Assembly (NCBI GenBank): GCA_016718655.1
Contig: JADKCV010000021.1
Location: forward strand, 1 to 64,000
Source: Flavobacteriales bacterium
Lineage (GTDB): Bacteria; Bacteroidota; Bacteroidia; Flavobacteriales_F; PHOS-HE28
Direction: 5' to 3'
Length of the DNA: 64,000 bases
Part shown: positions 40,222 through 48,638 of the stretch, piece after piece
Layout: each line of letters opens with the position of its first letter
Numbering within the stretch: the stretch's first letter is position 1
Notes under the pieces: generated by a model
Database searches by the model: none
Seen by the model: only the letters and a program-made list of their open reading frames with translations
What the model was told of the DNA's origin: nothing
Position numbers and translations under genes: made by a program

Positions 40222-41214
40222 ATGAACCAACGCTACGCGTCGTTTTCGCTTTCCCTTGTGATCGCCACAGCCGTGGTCGCACAACCCACACTGACCACCA
40301 CCACCCATGTACCCGTAGTGGGTCAGACCGTGGCCCTCAAAACAGCTACCAACTTCACGTGGAACGGTCCTTCGGGTGCCGACGTCGAGATCAACTATTG
40401 GGACCTGTTCCCGAGTGCGACGGGCAACCGCAATTTCTACTACGCGGCTGCGACCAGTGGTTTTCCCACTGCTTCGCTGGCCAGCACCGATGGCGGGAGT
40501 GATTCGACCTTCTGGTCATTGACCTCTGAGGGCCTCACGGTGGTTGGATTGCGCGGAACCCTTGAAGGGGCACTGACCTACACCGATCCGGTCGTGGAAT
40601 TGAAACTCCCGCTTTCCTTTGGCGGGTCATGGTCCGATGCGGGGACGGCGAACTACGTGGCCTTGGGCTTCCCGGTCACGCGTCTGGTCTCCTTGACGGG
40701 CGCGGCTGATGGGCACGGCACGTTGACCTTGCCCAATGTGTCGAACACGGAGGTGCTGCGCGTCAAGGTGCGGCGCCGGGTCACCGACAACAGCGCGTTG
40801 GCGGTGGTGACCAGGATCGCGAACATCACGTACTACTTCTCCGCCACTTCCGCTCACCCCTTGCTCAAGCTGACCGAGGATTCAACGTCCACGGGTATGG
40901 CATGGACGGTCGCACGTTCGGTGGAGTACATCGGCGATGCAGCGCTGGTAGGGCTCGATGAACTGGATGCTTCCGACGTGGTATTCACCGCCTTCCCCAA
41001 TCCCGCCACCGATCGTGTCACGCTCGACCTTAGCGGTGATCAGCGTGCGGACCAAGTGGAACTGCTCGACATGCAAGGTCGGGTCGTACGTACTGAGCGG
41101 GTCACTTCGGATGTGCATGTGATGAACATCCTCGGGGTTGCACCAGGGAATTACACCATCCGTACCACATTGAACGGAGCCGCTCTAGGTGTCCGTAGCA
41201 TCGTGCTCCAGTAG
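40222..41214 (+). CDS. Secreted T9SS-cargo protein of unknown function
   Basis: 330 residues. Signal peptide (FSLSLVIATAVVAQ), an unrecognised all-beta region (about 20-255) with INYWDLFPSATGNRNFYYAAATS, LKLPLSFGGSWSDAG and RRVTDNSALAVVTRI, then a sorting domain (FTAFPNPATDRVTLDL ... APGNYTIRTTLNG ... RSIVLQ). The middle resembles many Bacteroidota secreted single-domain proteins annotated only by the CTD. TTACCTTCACC some 30 bases upstream could be its -7 region. A GC-rich hairpin (41235-41262) follows the stop. Confidence 0.78.
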   Translation: MNQRYASFSLSLVIATAVVAQPTLTTTTHVPVVGQTVALKTATNFTWNGPSGADVEINYWDLFPSATGNRNFYYAAATSGFPTASLASTDGGSDSTFWSLTSEGLTVVGLRGTLEGALTYTDPVVELKLPLSFGGSWSDAGTANYVALGFPVTRLVSLTGAADGHGTLTLPNVSNTEVLRVKVRRRVTDNSALAVVTRIANITYYFSATSAHPLLKLTEDSTSTGMAWTVARSVEYIGDAALVGLDELDASDVVFTAFPNPATDRVTLDLSGDQRADQVELLDMQGRVVRTERVTSDVHVMNILGVAPGNYTIRTTLNGAALGVRSIVLQ

Positions 41215-41234
41215 CGAGCACTGATCTCCGTTGG

Positions 41235-41262
41235 GTGGCCCGCTCGGATCCGAGCGGGCCAC
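41235..41262 (+). terminator. Hairpin terminator
   Basis: A 12-base perfect stem (GTGGCCCGCTCG / CGAGCGGGCCAC) with the loop GATC, 20 bases after the stop of the T9SS-cargo gene, followed by TTCATT. Confidence 0.75.
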
Positions 41263-41318
41263 TTCATTCCGGTACCTTGTGAACCGGAGGTGGTGTTCGG
41301 TGTTATCTTACCATCATC

Positions 41319-42410
41319 ATGGTCGGTCATCGCTTCAGCAAGTTCACCCCTCCCGAGGATGACCGCACGCCGTTCGAAAAGCTGCTACCTCTTTTCCTGG
41401 AGCTGCTCACCCATACCAGTGGTGATGTGGAGGAGGCGCTCGATTGGATGGACCAGGTGGACAAGGAACATGGCTTCTATTCGAAGGATTACGGTCGAAA
41501 GGAGTTCGAGGCGGACCTGCGGAAACATGGCATCATAGGTGAACGACCGGAGAAGGGGGGGCGCACCCCGCTCACGGGCAAGGCCGAAAAGCTCATTCGT
41601 GAACGGGCGTTGCAGCAGGTCTTCGGAACCTTGAAGAAGAGCGACCGTGGTAGCCATACCCTTCGGCGCACAGGTCAAGGCGATGAACCTACAAGTGACC
41701 GACGCGAGTTCAGGTTCGGTGACCGTATGGACCAATTGGCCATGAGTGATAGTATCCGGAACGCCCAACACCGAGGGGTGGATCGACTGGAACTGAGGGA
41801 GTCCGATCTGGAGGTGGTAGAGACCGAGCACCAGAGCGCGTGTGCCACCGTGCTCATGATCGACATCAGCCACAGTATGATCCTGTACGGCGAGGATCGG
41901 ATCACCCCTGCGAAGAAAGTGGCCATGGCCCTCGCCGAATTGATCCGCAGACGCTATCCGAAGGATACGTTGGACATCGTGGTATTCGGTAACGATGCCT
42001 GGCAAGTGAGCCTGAAGGACCTGCCCTACCTTCAGGTCGGTCCTTACCATACGAACACGGTTGCCGGGTTGGAGTTGGCCATGGACATCCTCCGCAGGCG
42101 GAAGCTCAAGAACCGACGGATCGTGATGATCACGGATGGGAAACCCAGTTGCATCAAACGCAACGGCGAGTACTACATGAACAGTTTCGGATTGGATGAG
42201 CTGATCGTATCGCGCACCTTGGATGCTGCCGTCCGCGCAAGGAAAGCGGGCATTCCCATCACCACCTTCATGATCGCTCAGGACAGCTACCTGCAGCGGT
42301 TCATCGAGCGGTTCACCGAGGCCAACCAGGGCCGTGCATTCTACACCGGGCTCCAAGGCTTGGCCGATATGGTGTTCCGGGACCACACCAGCAACCGACG
42401 ATCGACCTGA
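41319..42410 (+). CDS. VWA-domain protein (partner of MoxR-like ATPase)
   Basis: 363 residues, cytoplasmic (no signal, no membrane span). The N-terminal half is helical (KFTPPEDDRTPFEKLLPLFLELLTH), with a charged linker; the C-terminal von Willebrand A domain (about 175-345) has an intact MIDAS: VLMIDISHSM (DxSxS), a Thr in PYHTNTVAGLELAMDI and VMITDGKPS. The MoxR-like ATPase gene begins 53 bases downstream. Such VWA/AAA pairs act as chaperones that load metals or cofactors, or assemble complexes. TATCTTAC seven bases before the ATG is a candidate promoter box. Confidence 0.88.
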   Translation: MVGHRFSKFTPPEDDRTPFEKLLPLFLELLTHTSGDVEEALDWMDQVDKEHGFYSKDYGRKEFEADLRKHGIIGERPEKGGRTPLTGKAEKLIRERALQQVFGTLKKSDRGSHTLRRTGQGDEPTSDRREFRFGDRMDQLAMSDSIRNAQHRGVDRLELRESDLEVVETEHQSACATVLMIDISHSMILYGEDRITPAKKVAMALAELIRRRYPKDTLDIVVFGNDAWQVSLKDLPYLQVGPYHTNTVAGLELAMDILRRRKLKNRRIVMITDGKPSCIKRNGEYYMNSFGLDELIVSRTLDAAVRARKAGIPITTFMIAQDSYLQRFIERFTEANQGRAFYTGLQGLADMVFRDHTSNRRST

Positions 42411-42463
42411 ACGAACCCTACCAGCGCTTGTTCTTTCCGACCAGGCCGCTCGACATTGGAATC

Positions 42464-43969
42464 ATGAACAAGCTACCCACCACGCTCGGTGCGCTCAAGG
42501 CCAGCGGTTATTCATCACGCAGCGTCAAGGCCGAGCTGCGCGCTAACCTCATGGACCGGCTGCGCGCGAAGCGGCCTCTCTTCACGGATATCCATGGCTA
42601 CGAGGACACCGTGGTACCCGCCTTGGAACGGGCCATCCTGGCTGGCCACAACATCAACCTGCTTGGCTTGCGCGGTCAAGCAAAGACGCGCATGGCCCGT
42701 TCCTTGGTCCAGCTATTGGATGAGTGGGTCCCTGTCGTGGAGGGCAGTGAGATCAACGACGACCCCATGGCGCCCCTGTCGCGCTATGCGAAGGATCTGA
42801 TCGCGGCACATGGGGACGCGACCCCGATCAGCTGGTTGCACCGCGATCAGCGCTACACGGAGAAGTTGGCCACCCCGGATGTCACGGTGGCCGACCTGAT
42901 CGGCGACAGCGATCCCATCAAGGCTGCCAACCTCAAGCTTGACTATGGTGATGAACGTGTCCTTCATTTCGGCCTCATTCCTCGGAGCCATCGCGGCATC
43001 TTCGTCATCAATGAACTTCCGGACCTGCAGCCGCGGATCCAGGTCGCGCTCTTCAATATCCTGCAAGAGGGGGATGTGCAGGTGCGTGGTTTCAAGGTGC
43101 GCTTGCCGCTCGACATCCAGTTCATCTTCACAGCCAACCCGGAGGATTACACGAATCGCGGTGCGATCATCACCCCGCTGAAGGATCGGATCGGGACCCA
43201 GATCCTCACGCACTATCCCACCTCCATTGAATTGGGGATGCGGATCACCCGACAGGAAACCCGTAGCCTACCCGAACAGGCCGAGCGGGTGAGGGTCCCC
43301 GATCTCATCAGGGTGCTGGTGGAACGCATCGCCATGGAGGCGCGTGCCAGCGAGTTCGTTGACCGTAAGAGCGGAGTGAGCGCACGATTGACGATCAGTG
43401 CAATGGAGACCGTTGTCGGAGCGGCCGAGCGTCGCGCTATCCGCAACGGCGAGTCACACACCGTGGTACGCATCGGTGACCTGCGAACAGTGGTTCCAGC
43501 CATCACCGGTAAGATCGAACTGGTGTACGAAGGCGAGCAGGAAGGACCGGAGAAGGTGGCAGAGCATCTGTTGGGTTTGGCCATCCGAAATGTGTTCGCC
43601 GAACTGTTCCCCGACCCCGTGAAGACCAGGAAGAAGCCCAAGAACGAGGCGTCGGGTGCACGGCCTGTGTCCGATCCCTATGCGGCCATCGTGGCCTACT
43701 TCGATGAGCATTCCTGCGATCTCGAATTGGACCTCACGGATACGGCCTACACGAAGCGGCTTTCCGCAGTACCAACGTTGCTCTCAGTGGTCAAGGACCA
43801 CCACGCCTACTTGGATGATGAAGAGCGCCGGCTATGGTGCGAGTTCGTGCTGCATGGCTTGGCGGAGCATAGCAGGATCGGGCGCGAACAGCTTCAAGGT
43901 TCGGTCCGGTTCGGCGACCTGTTCAATTCCATGCTGAGCGGGACCCTGGGTGATGAGGGGGAGGAATAG
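42464..43969 (+). CDS. MoxR/ChlI-like AAA+ ATPase
   Basis: 501 residues. Walker A GLRGQAKTRMARSL, Walker B region GIFVINELPDLQPRIQVALFNILQEGDVQVRG (Asn-Glu rather than Asp-Glu), sensor 1 IQFIFTANPEDYTNRGAIITPLKDRIG and an arginine-rich lid (about 285-390). The C-terminal 100 residues form an extra helical domain. MoxR-type proteins work with VWA partners as ATP-driven chaperones; this gene directly follows one. The ATG at 42464 fits the family better than 42428, which would add 12 residues. It ends 15 bases before the stop of an opposing gene, with no room for a hairpin. Confidence 0.88.
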   Translation: MNKLPTTLGALKASGYSSRSVKAELRANLMDRLRAKRPLFTDIHGYEDTVVPALERAILAGHNINLLGLRGQAKTRMARSLVQLLDEWVPVVEGSEINDDPMAPLSRYAKDLIAAHGDATPISWLHRDQRYTEKLATPDVTVADLIGDSDPIKAANLKLDYGDERVLHFGLIPRSHRGIFVINELPDLQPRIQVALFNILQEGDVQVRGFKVRLPLDIQFIFTANPEDYTNRGAIITPLKDRIGTQILTHYPTSIELGMRITRQETRSLPEQAERVRVPDLIRVLVERIAMEARASEFVDRKSGVSARLTISAMETVVGAAERRAIRNGESHTVVRIGDLRTVVPAITGKIELVYEGEQEGPEKVAEHLLGLAIRNVFAELFPDPVKTRKKPKNEASGARPVSDPYAAIVAYFDEHSCDLELDLTDTAYTKRLSAVPTLLSVVKDHHAYLDDEERRLWCEFVLHGLAEHSRIGREQLQGSVRFGDLFNSMLSGTLGDEGEE

Positions 43970-43984
43970 GGTGTTGCCACGTCG

Positions 43985-44398
43985 CTAGCGTTGACCGTAC
44001 TTGTGCGGATCCTTGTTGTCATCCTCCAGCTCACTCTTCACCAGGTACATCTTATAGCCGATCACGGCCAGCTCTTTGTGCCCGTGGCCTACCAACCACT
44101 GGAAAGCCGCTTCATCACCATCGCCAGTAAGTGCCACCTGTTTCAACACCTGGAATCCGTGTTCATCCAACCAGTGCAAGGCATTCTTGTCGCCTTCGAT
44201 CCCGGTGATAACGGCCATCAGGTGCGGGTGACCGTTCTTCATCAGCCAAGCACGGGCATCCGGCTTGTTGCGCAGCGCGAACGTGAAGATGCCGAGCTCG
44301 GGGTAACCGTTCTTGGACAGCCAATCGCGCAATCCGGTGTGACCTGCGATCGCTTCGCCCCATGCCAACAGGACCTTTGCCGGGTATTCGGTGCGCAT
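43985..44398 (-). CDS. Unknown protein with three WL-NG(H/Y)P repeats
   Basis: 137 residues, soluble, no signal. It contains four similar 30-residue helical units: DWLSKNGYPELGIFTFALRN, AWLMKNGHPHLMAVITGIEG, HWLDEHGFQVLKQVALTGDG and QWLVGHGHKELAVIGYKMY. Each reads W-L-x-x-x-G-(H/Y/F)-x-x-L, an ankyrin-like two-helix repeat. I have seen no functional assignment for this family. The ATG at 44398 (MRTEYPAKVLLAWGEAI) is preferred to 44443. It lies convergent with the ATPase gene. Confidence 0.7.
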   Translation of the reverse strand: MRTEYPAKVLLAWGEAIAGHTGLRDWLSKNGYPELGIFTFALRNKPDARAWLMKNGHPHLMAVITGIEGDKNALHWLDEHGFQVLKQVALTGDGDEAAFQWLVGHGHKELAVIGYKMYLVKSELEDDNKDPHKYGQR

Positions 44399-44594
44399 AT
44401 TCGGACCTAACGCGTCCGAAGCGAAGTTAGTGGGTAGCCGCACCGATAAGGTGGACCCGGCATCAGGCGGCAGGACCCACCTGACACACTGATCCCTGAA
44501 TGGTCCGAACCATATGTAGCGTGGGTGTTGCCAGCACCCTTGGTTTTAACGGACCAGGCCAATGATGTACTTTCACCTTCAAATACCACGCACG

Positions 44595-45056
44595 ATGCGC
44601 CGGACCACATTCATCACCGCACTGTTCCTCTTCGCCTTCACGGCACCACTGTTCGGACAGGACGTGGAGACCACCCCTCAAGACCACGCGAAATGGCGCG
44701 CACTATGCTATGCCCAAGCGGTTGGGATGGATGAAAAAGCCACCGGGAAGTTGGCTGCTTCGTTCGAGGCAGGAGAGTTGGAGGTACTGGAGCTGCGCGC
44801 CCAGGTCCAGGATCTGGAGGCCCGTATCGAAGCGGCCATGGCACCGTATGACGCTTCAGTGGAGAAGCAACTTTCCAAGGAGCAGCGTGCTCGTTTGGCG
44901 GAACTCAAGGCGAAGGGTTGGAAGGCCTGCTCGGAACCCTGTCCGCCCCCTACGGCGGCGTCATGTGCACCCGCAGAGGGTAAGGCGTGTTGCGCTGGCA
45001 CCAAGGCCACCCAAGCGAAGCCCGCTCCACCCGCACCGAACGCCACGCTGGAGTGA
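44595..45056 (+). CDS. Small secreted protein with coiled coil and cysteine-rich tail
   Basis: 153 residues. Signal peptide (RTTFITALFLFAFTAPLFGQ), a helical mid-part (ALCYAQAVGMDEKATGKLAASFEAGELEVLELRAQ and QLSKEQRARLAELKAKGW) and a C-terminal tail with CSEPC, SCAP and ACCAG. The helical part has the size and charge of Spy/CpxP-like periplasmic proteins. Six cysteines suggest metal binding or disulfides; neither is shown. The ATG at 44595 is preferred to 44562 because it starts the signal peptide. A bidirectional terminator follows. Confidence 0.68.
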   Translation: MRRTTFITALFLFAFTAPLFGQDVETTPQDHAKWRALCYAQAVGMDEKATGKLAASFEAGELEVLELRAQVQDLEARIEAAMAPYDASVEKQLSKEQRARLAELKAKGWKACSEPCPPPTAASCAPAEGKACCAGTKATQAKPAPPAPNATLE

Positions 45057-45069
45057 CCGCATGAATCTG

Positions 45070-45109
45070 CGCAAGAAGGGGCCGCCTCACTTGGCGGCCC
45101 CTTCTTGCG
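45070..45109. terminator. Bidirectional terminator, 17-base perfect stem
   Basis: CGCAAGAAGGGGCCGCC, loop TCACTT, then its perfect complement. It lies between the convergent genes ending at 45056 and 45125. Confidence 0.85.
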
Positions 45110-45124
45110 TCTGAAGGTCGATCG

Positions 45125-45964
45125 CTACTCCACTTCCACGACCAGGTACTTCGAGATGCTCCAGAACGCATTGGCGTCCAGCACGACCAGTTTGTTGCCT
45201 CCTTCCAAGCGATAGCTGCCTTCGGGATGCGAGGTCGCCAATTTCGCCTTCTTCGCTCCCAACAGGATCTCAGTGGTGCGAACCACATCGATCCGGGTGA
45301 AGGCGTCCACCGGTAGTGAAGCGGTGTTCAACTTGTTCACCCCTCCGATCCCGATCACACCACCCTCTTTCGAGAGCACACCACGATCGCGCAACTCCTT
45401 GGAGGTACCTGCGATATAGTAGGCTGTGTTCAACTCGGTGCGCTGCATGTCGCTCAATTGGGACTTGTCCCGGTACATCTCGATGAGCGTGGCGAGGGAG
45501 CTATTGGTGCTCGCCAACTGCTCCTTCAGCGTGCCGATCTCCTGGTCCTTCTCCTGCATGCTTGCTTCCAGGGTGGTCACAGTCCGTTCCAGCTCACTGA
45601 TCGCGGCGGCGTTGCCTTTGGCCTGCTTCCGGAGCTTATCGAGCAACTGCCGGTTCTCGTTCAACAGGCCGTCGATGCTCTGCAGATCACCCATGATCCG
45701 CTCTTCCATGTCGCCACCTTGCTCGGCCGCATCCGCAGGCGCCAGCAGTTGACCTTGCTTGCTTCGAATGGCACGGAGGTTCTCACTGATCCGGTTCATG
45801 GTGCCGAACAGGTCATTGATCATGGAATCCCGTTCGGCCACCTTGGCCATGCTCTGTTCATTGTCTGCCTTCAGCTGATCCACACGGGGATCAACGGCGG
45901 GTTGTTCGGTACAGGCCCAGAGCAACGCGGTAAGGGCGATGAGGGTGAAGGTGTGTTTCCTCAT
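45125..45964 (-). CDS. Coiled-coil lipoprotein of unknown function
   Basis: 279 residues. Lipoprotein signal (TLIALTALLWACTEQ, Cys about 18), two heptad-rich helices (about 25-60 and 80-160; LNENRQLLDKLRKQAKGNAAAISELERTVTTLEASMQEKDQEI) and a C-terminal beta domain (GVIGIGGVNKLNTASLPVDAFTRIDV, SYRLEGGNKLVVLD). Expected to sit in the inner leaflet of the outer membrane or in the periplasm. The layout recalls Bacteroidota Cbp1-like lipoproteins of unknown role. A TATCTTTCG box at about 46033-46041 (minus strand) suits a promoter with a leader near 70 bases. Confidence 0.75.
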   Translation of the reverse strand: MRKHTFTLIALTALLWACTEQPAVDPRVDQLKADNEQSMAKVAERDSMINDLFGTMNRISENLRAIRSKQGQLLAPADAAEQGGDMEERIMGDLQSIDGLLNENRQLLDKLRKQAKGNAAAISELERTVTTLEASMQEKDQEIGTLKEQLASTNSSLATLIEMYRDKSQLSDMQRTELNTAYYIAGTSKELRDRGVLSKEGGVIGIGGVNKLNTASLPVDAFTRIDVVRTTEILLGAKKAKLATSHPEGSYRLEGGNKLVVLDANAFWSISKYLVVEVE

Positions 45965-46161
45965 GATCGGGGATTACGGTTGAAGGAACGTTCCGGGCCG
46001 TACCTATCGTATGGCTCCAGCGTACCAAGGGCGAAAGATAGATGCGGCCGGGTCTGGACCATGTGACATCGGTAGGGGAAGCGAACCCAGGACCCGGACA
46101 TACGTACAACGGGGATGCATCGTTAGAACGGTGAGCCGACCGCCCGGCATTGGCCTTGACC

Positions 46162-46821
46162 ATGTTCCCAGTTGCCCTCCATATCGCGCTTCGTACCCTG
46201 GCAGTCGCTCTCCTGATGGGGTCGACCGTGGTGTGCATGGCCCAGCGGGACGGAAGCCTAACGCCGGAATTCGCCCGACTGAGCGCCAAGCAACGGGCCC
46301 GTATCGCGGCCCAGGAGGAATTGGATGCCCAGGCCGATACGGCCTACCAACGTCGTATGACCGAAGCGGAGGGGTTGTTCAAGGAGGGGCGATTCGACGA
46401 TGCGCTATCCATCTATCACGAGGCACGGACCCTGAGGCCCTATAACGTGCATCCGAAGGTGAAGATCCAGGACCTGGAAGCGTTGATCGCTCGTCGCGAT
46501 GCCGAAGCCCAACCACTTCCTGCCACGGAGACGGTCCCCGCACGTCCGGTGAAGGTGCCAGTGCCAGTGCCCCAGGCCCCTTCGGTCGAGATAGGGTCCG
46601 TGAAGCGCAAGTCCTTAACAACTCCTGTCGTTCCTCCTTCCAACGAGGCCGTTGATCGAATTTTCAAGGAGGGTAGGGCGGTGGTCCATGAACGGGTGGT
46701 CATCGAAGGAACCCGGACACAGGTGTGGCGAAAAGTGGTACACCCATGGGGGGAGGTCGTGTACTTCAAGGATGGCAAAGCAGTCTCCGAGCATCAATGG
46801 AGCGCACGCTTCGATCCGTGA
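46162..46821 (+). CDS. Secreted TPR-like protein
   Basis: 219 residues. Signal peptide (ALRTLAVALLMGSTVVCMAQ), then a single tetratricopeptide-like unit (QRRMTEAEGLFKEGRFDDALSIYHEARTLRPYN), a Pro/Val-rich linker (VPARPVKVPVPVPQAP) and a C-terminal domain (AVDRIFKEGRAVVHERVVIEGTRT, WGEVVYFKDGKAVSEHQW). The end part is seen after TPR units in other Bacteroidota gliding-motility or PorW-like proteins, but I am not sure enough to name it. The ATG at 46162 starts the signal. Convergent with the SiaC-like gene. Confidence 0.7.
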   Translation: MFPVALHIALRTLAVALLMGSTVVCMAQRDGSLTPEFARLSAKQRARIAAQEELDAQADTAYQRRMTEAEGLFKEGRFDDALSIYHEARTLRPYNVHPKVKIQDLEALIARRDAEAQPLPATETVPARPVKVPVPVPQAPSVEIGSVKRKSLTTPVVPPSNEAVDRIFKEGRAVVHERVVIEGTRTQVWRKVVHPWGEVVYFKDGKAVSEHQWSARFDP

Positions 46822-46899
46822 CGGATATCGGCAACACCACTAGACCTTCCTACGGACCGCTCCCGGTTCCTGGTCAGGTCGTGCCACCGGACGCTCCGA

Positions 46900-47298
46900 T
46901 CATTGCAACGGACCTGTTCGGTCGAGTTCCACGAGCTTGACCGGTATCTCCAACAAGGACTTGTAGTCCATCCCGGCTTCCCGCATATCCTCATCGCCGT
47001 GCGCATGGCACCATTCCACAGTGACCTTCGTAAGCCCTGCCGCATTCACATCCTCCCATTGTCGGAACAGGTCGAGCAGGTACTTCGCTGAGCTGGAATT
47101 GAAATACTGAAGGGAAACGCGCACAGTAGTGCGCGCAGCAGGAGCGGTGGCGTAGCGATCGATCAGATCATGCAGCGGGGTGAAGAAGCGGTCGGCATTC
47201 TCGGGGATGGCGATACCCGAAAGCTGCATCATTCCAGCGCGCGGATCGATGATCACCGTCGGGGTACGGTCCGTGGCGACTAGCTCGAAATAGTCCAT
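46900..47298 (-). CDS. SiaC-family regulatory phosphoprotein (DUF1987)
   Basis: 132 residues. The family pattern is present throughout: DRTPTVIIDPRAGMMQLSG, IPENADRFFTPLHDLIDRY, VRVSLQYFNSSSAKYLLDLF and EWCHAHGDEDMREAGMDYKSLL. In Pseudomonas SiaC is phosphorylated by SiaB on a threonine and, when free, activates the diguanylate cyclase SiaD. No SiaA, SiaB or SiaD homologue is near, and the phospho-acceptor position here carries the serine-rich NSSSAK. The ATG at 47298 is chosen for the family start. It is divergent from the universal stress protein, with 112 bases between. Confidence 0.85.
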   Translation of the reverse strand: MDYFELVATDRTPTVIIDPRAGMMQLSGIAIPENADRFFTPLHDLIDRYATAPAARTTVRVSLQYFNSSSAKYLLDLFRQWEDVNAAGLTKVTVEWCHAHGDEDMREAGMDYKSLLEIPVKLVELDRTGPLQ

Positions 47299-47410
47299 GA
47301 CGACCGCGAATGTAACCGCTGTGGTATACCCGTTCCATGGATGGGTCATTTGTCGATCGACGTTCAAGGCTTACTTTCAGCGCACCGGATCGGGTAATAC
47401 CGGTGATGAC

Positions 47411-48211
47411 ATGAGCATCAAGACGATCATCGTACCCTATGATTTCTCCGATTGTGCCACCGATGCGTTGCGGGTCGCTGCGGCCATCGCACATCGCACT
47501 GGCGCATTGATAGATGTGGTCCATGCCTACGAGCAAATGACCGATTTCCACACGGAGAACCAACGGCTGAGGGAGGAGATCGAGGCCAAGCTGGCGCGGG
47601 TTCCCGACCTGCCGTTCCTCAACGGGGTGGAGCTTCGCAAGTTCATGCTGCGTCAGCTCAATGTGACCGAGATATTCAAGAACGAACGGCTTGCGAGCGC
47701 GGATCTGATCGTGATGGGCACGCACGGTGCCAGTGGTGTGAAAGGGATCGTCGGCTCGAACACCCAGCGTATCGTCCGTCAGGCACCCATGCCCGTGCTG
47801 GTCATCAAACACCGTGTCGACCAGTTCGAATTGAACGATGTGGTGTTCGCCTCGAACTTCTCCGACCAGGACGTGGAGAAATTCGAGTCCTTCAGGCCCT
47901 TGTTCGACCTGTTCGACCCGAAGATCCACCTGCTGAAAGTGAACACGCCAAGGAATTTCGAGCGCAGCGAGGATAGCCACCGAGCGATAGCGGCATTCCT
48001 CCAGCGGCACGAGCTACGGCGTTACACGGCAACGGTCTACAACGACCTCAGCATCGAGGAGGGCATCCTCCATTTCTCCCAGAGTGTGGATGCTGACCTG
48101 ATCGCCATGGCCACCCATGGGAGGACAGGCTTCTTCCACGTGGTGAACGGGAGTCTCACAGAGGACATCGTGAATCATACTTCCATGCCGGTCCTGAGCG
48201 TGAAGCTTTGA
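47411..48211 (+). CDS. Tandem universal stress protein
   Basis: 266 residues with two UspA units. Unit 1 (1-140): KTIIVPYDFSDCATDALRVA, ending ADLIVMGTHGASGVKGIVGSNTQRIVRQAPMPVLVI, with the ATP-binding G-x2-G-x9-G-(S/T) type loop. Unit 2 (145-266): DVVFASNFSDQDVEKFES and ADLIAMATHGRTGFFHVVNGSLTEDIVNHTSMPVLSV. Cytoplasmic; function in starvation or redox stress is by family. The ATG at 47411 is chosen; the frame is open further upstream without similarity. The DUF1883 gene starts 37 bases downstream. Confidence 0.92.
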   Translation: MSIKTIIVPYDFSDCATDALRVAAAIAHRTGALIDVVHAYEQMTDFHTENQRLREEIEAKLARVPDLPFLNGVELRKFMLRQLNVTEIFKNERLASADLIVMGTHGASGVKGIVGSNTQRIVRQAPMPVLVIKHRVDQFELNDVVFASNFSDQDVEKFESFRPLFDLFDPKIHLLKVNTPRNFERSEDSHRAIAAFLQRHELRRYTATVYNDLSIEEGILHFSQSVDADLIAMATHGRTGFFHVVNGSLTEDIVNHTSMPVLSVKL

Positions 48212-48222
48212 TGGTCGTGCCT

Positions 48223-48230
48223 TATCTTTA
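48223..48230 (+). promoter_or_regulatory. -7 box candidate of the DUF1883 gene
   Basis: TATCTTTA, 17 bases before the ATG at 48248; one base from TAnnTTTG. Confidence 0.35.
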
Positions 48231-48247
48231 CGCAAACCTGTGAATGC

Positions 48248-48604
48248 ATGAAATTCCTGCATAAGACCTACGAGGGCAAGAAGAAGGAGATCATCGAGGT
48301 GGAGATCGACAAGCCGACCAAGGTGAAGTTCATGACCGCCAAGGAATACAAGGCATATACCAATGGGAAGACCCATTCGTACTTCGGCGGTACCTATGAG
48401 GAGAGCCCTGTCCGGTTCGTGATCCCGTATGACGGTAACTGGAACGTGGTGGTCGAGAAAGGCACGTTGCGCCAGCCGCTGGCTGTGTCGGCCAGTTGTC
48501 GCCTCACCATGCCGAACAGCCAGGTACGGACCTCCCTTGCTGCGGATGCCCCTGCCCATGTGCGCGAGCTGGAACTCAGCGCTGGTCAAGAGGAGAACGG
48601 TTGA
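48248..48604 (+). CDS. DUF1883-domain protein
   Basis: 118 residues. Domain features: MKFLHKTYEGKKKEIIEVEID, KVKFMTAKEYKAYTNGKTHSYFGG, SPVRFVIPYDGNWNVVVEKG. The domain is a small beta-barrel, also found fused to TIR domains in bacteria. Here it stands alone with a 30-residue hydrophilic tail (SLAADAPAHVRELELSAGQEENG). No TIR or NADase gene is near. It follows the universal stress protein and may share its transcript or use the -7 box at 48223. A function in nucleotide or sugar binding has been suggested for DUF1883 but not shown. Confidence 0.82.
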   Translation: MKFLHKTYEGKKKEIIEVEIDKPTKVKFMTAKEYKAYTNGKTHSYFGGTYEESPVRFVIPYDGNWNVVVEKGTLRQPLAVSASCRLTMPNSQVRTSLAADAPAHVRELELSAGQEENG

Positions 48605-48638
48605 CGAACTGATCGGTCACATTCAACGTTGTTCGATC

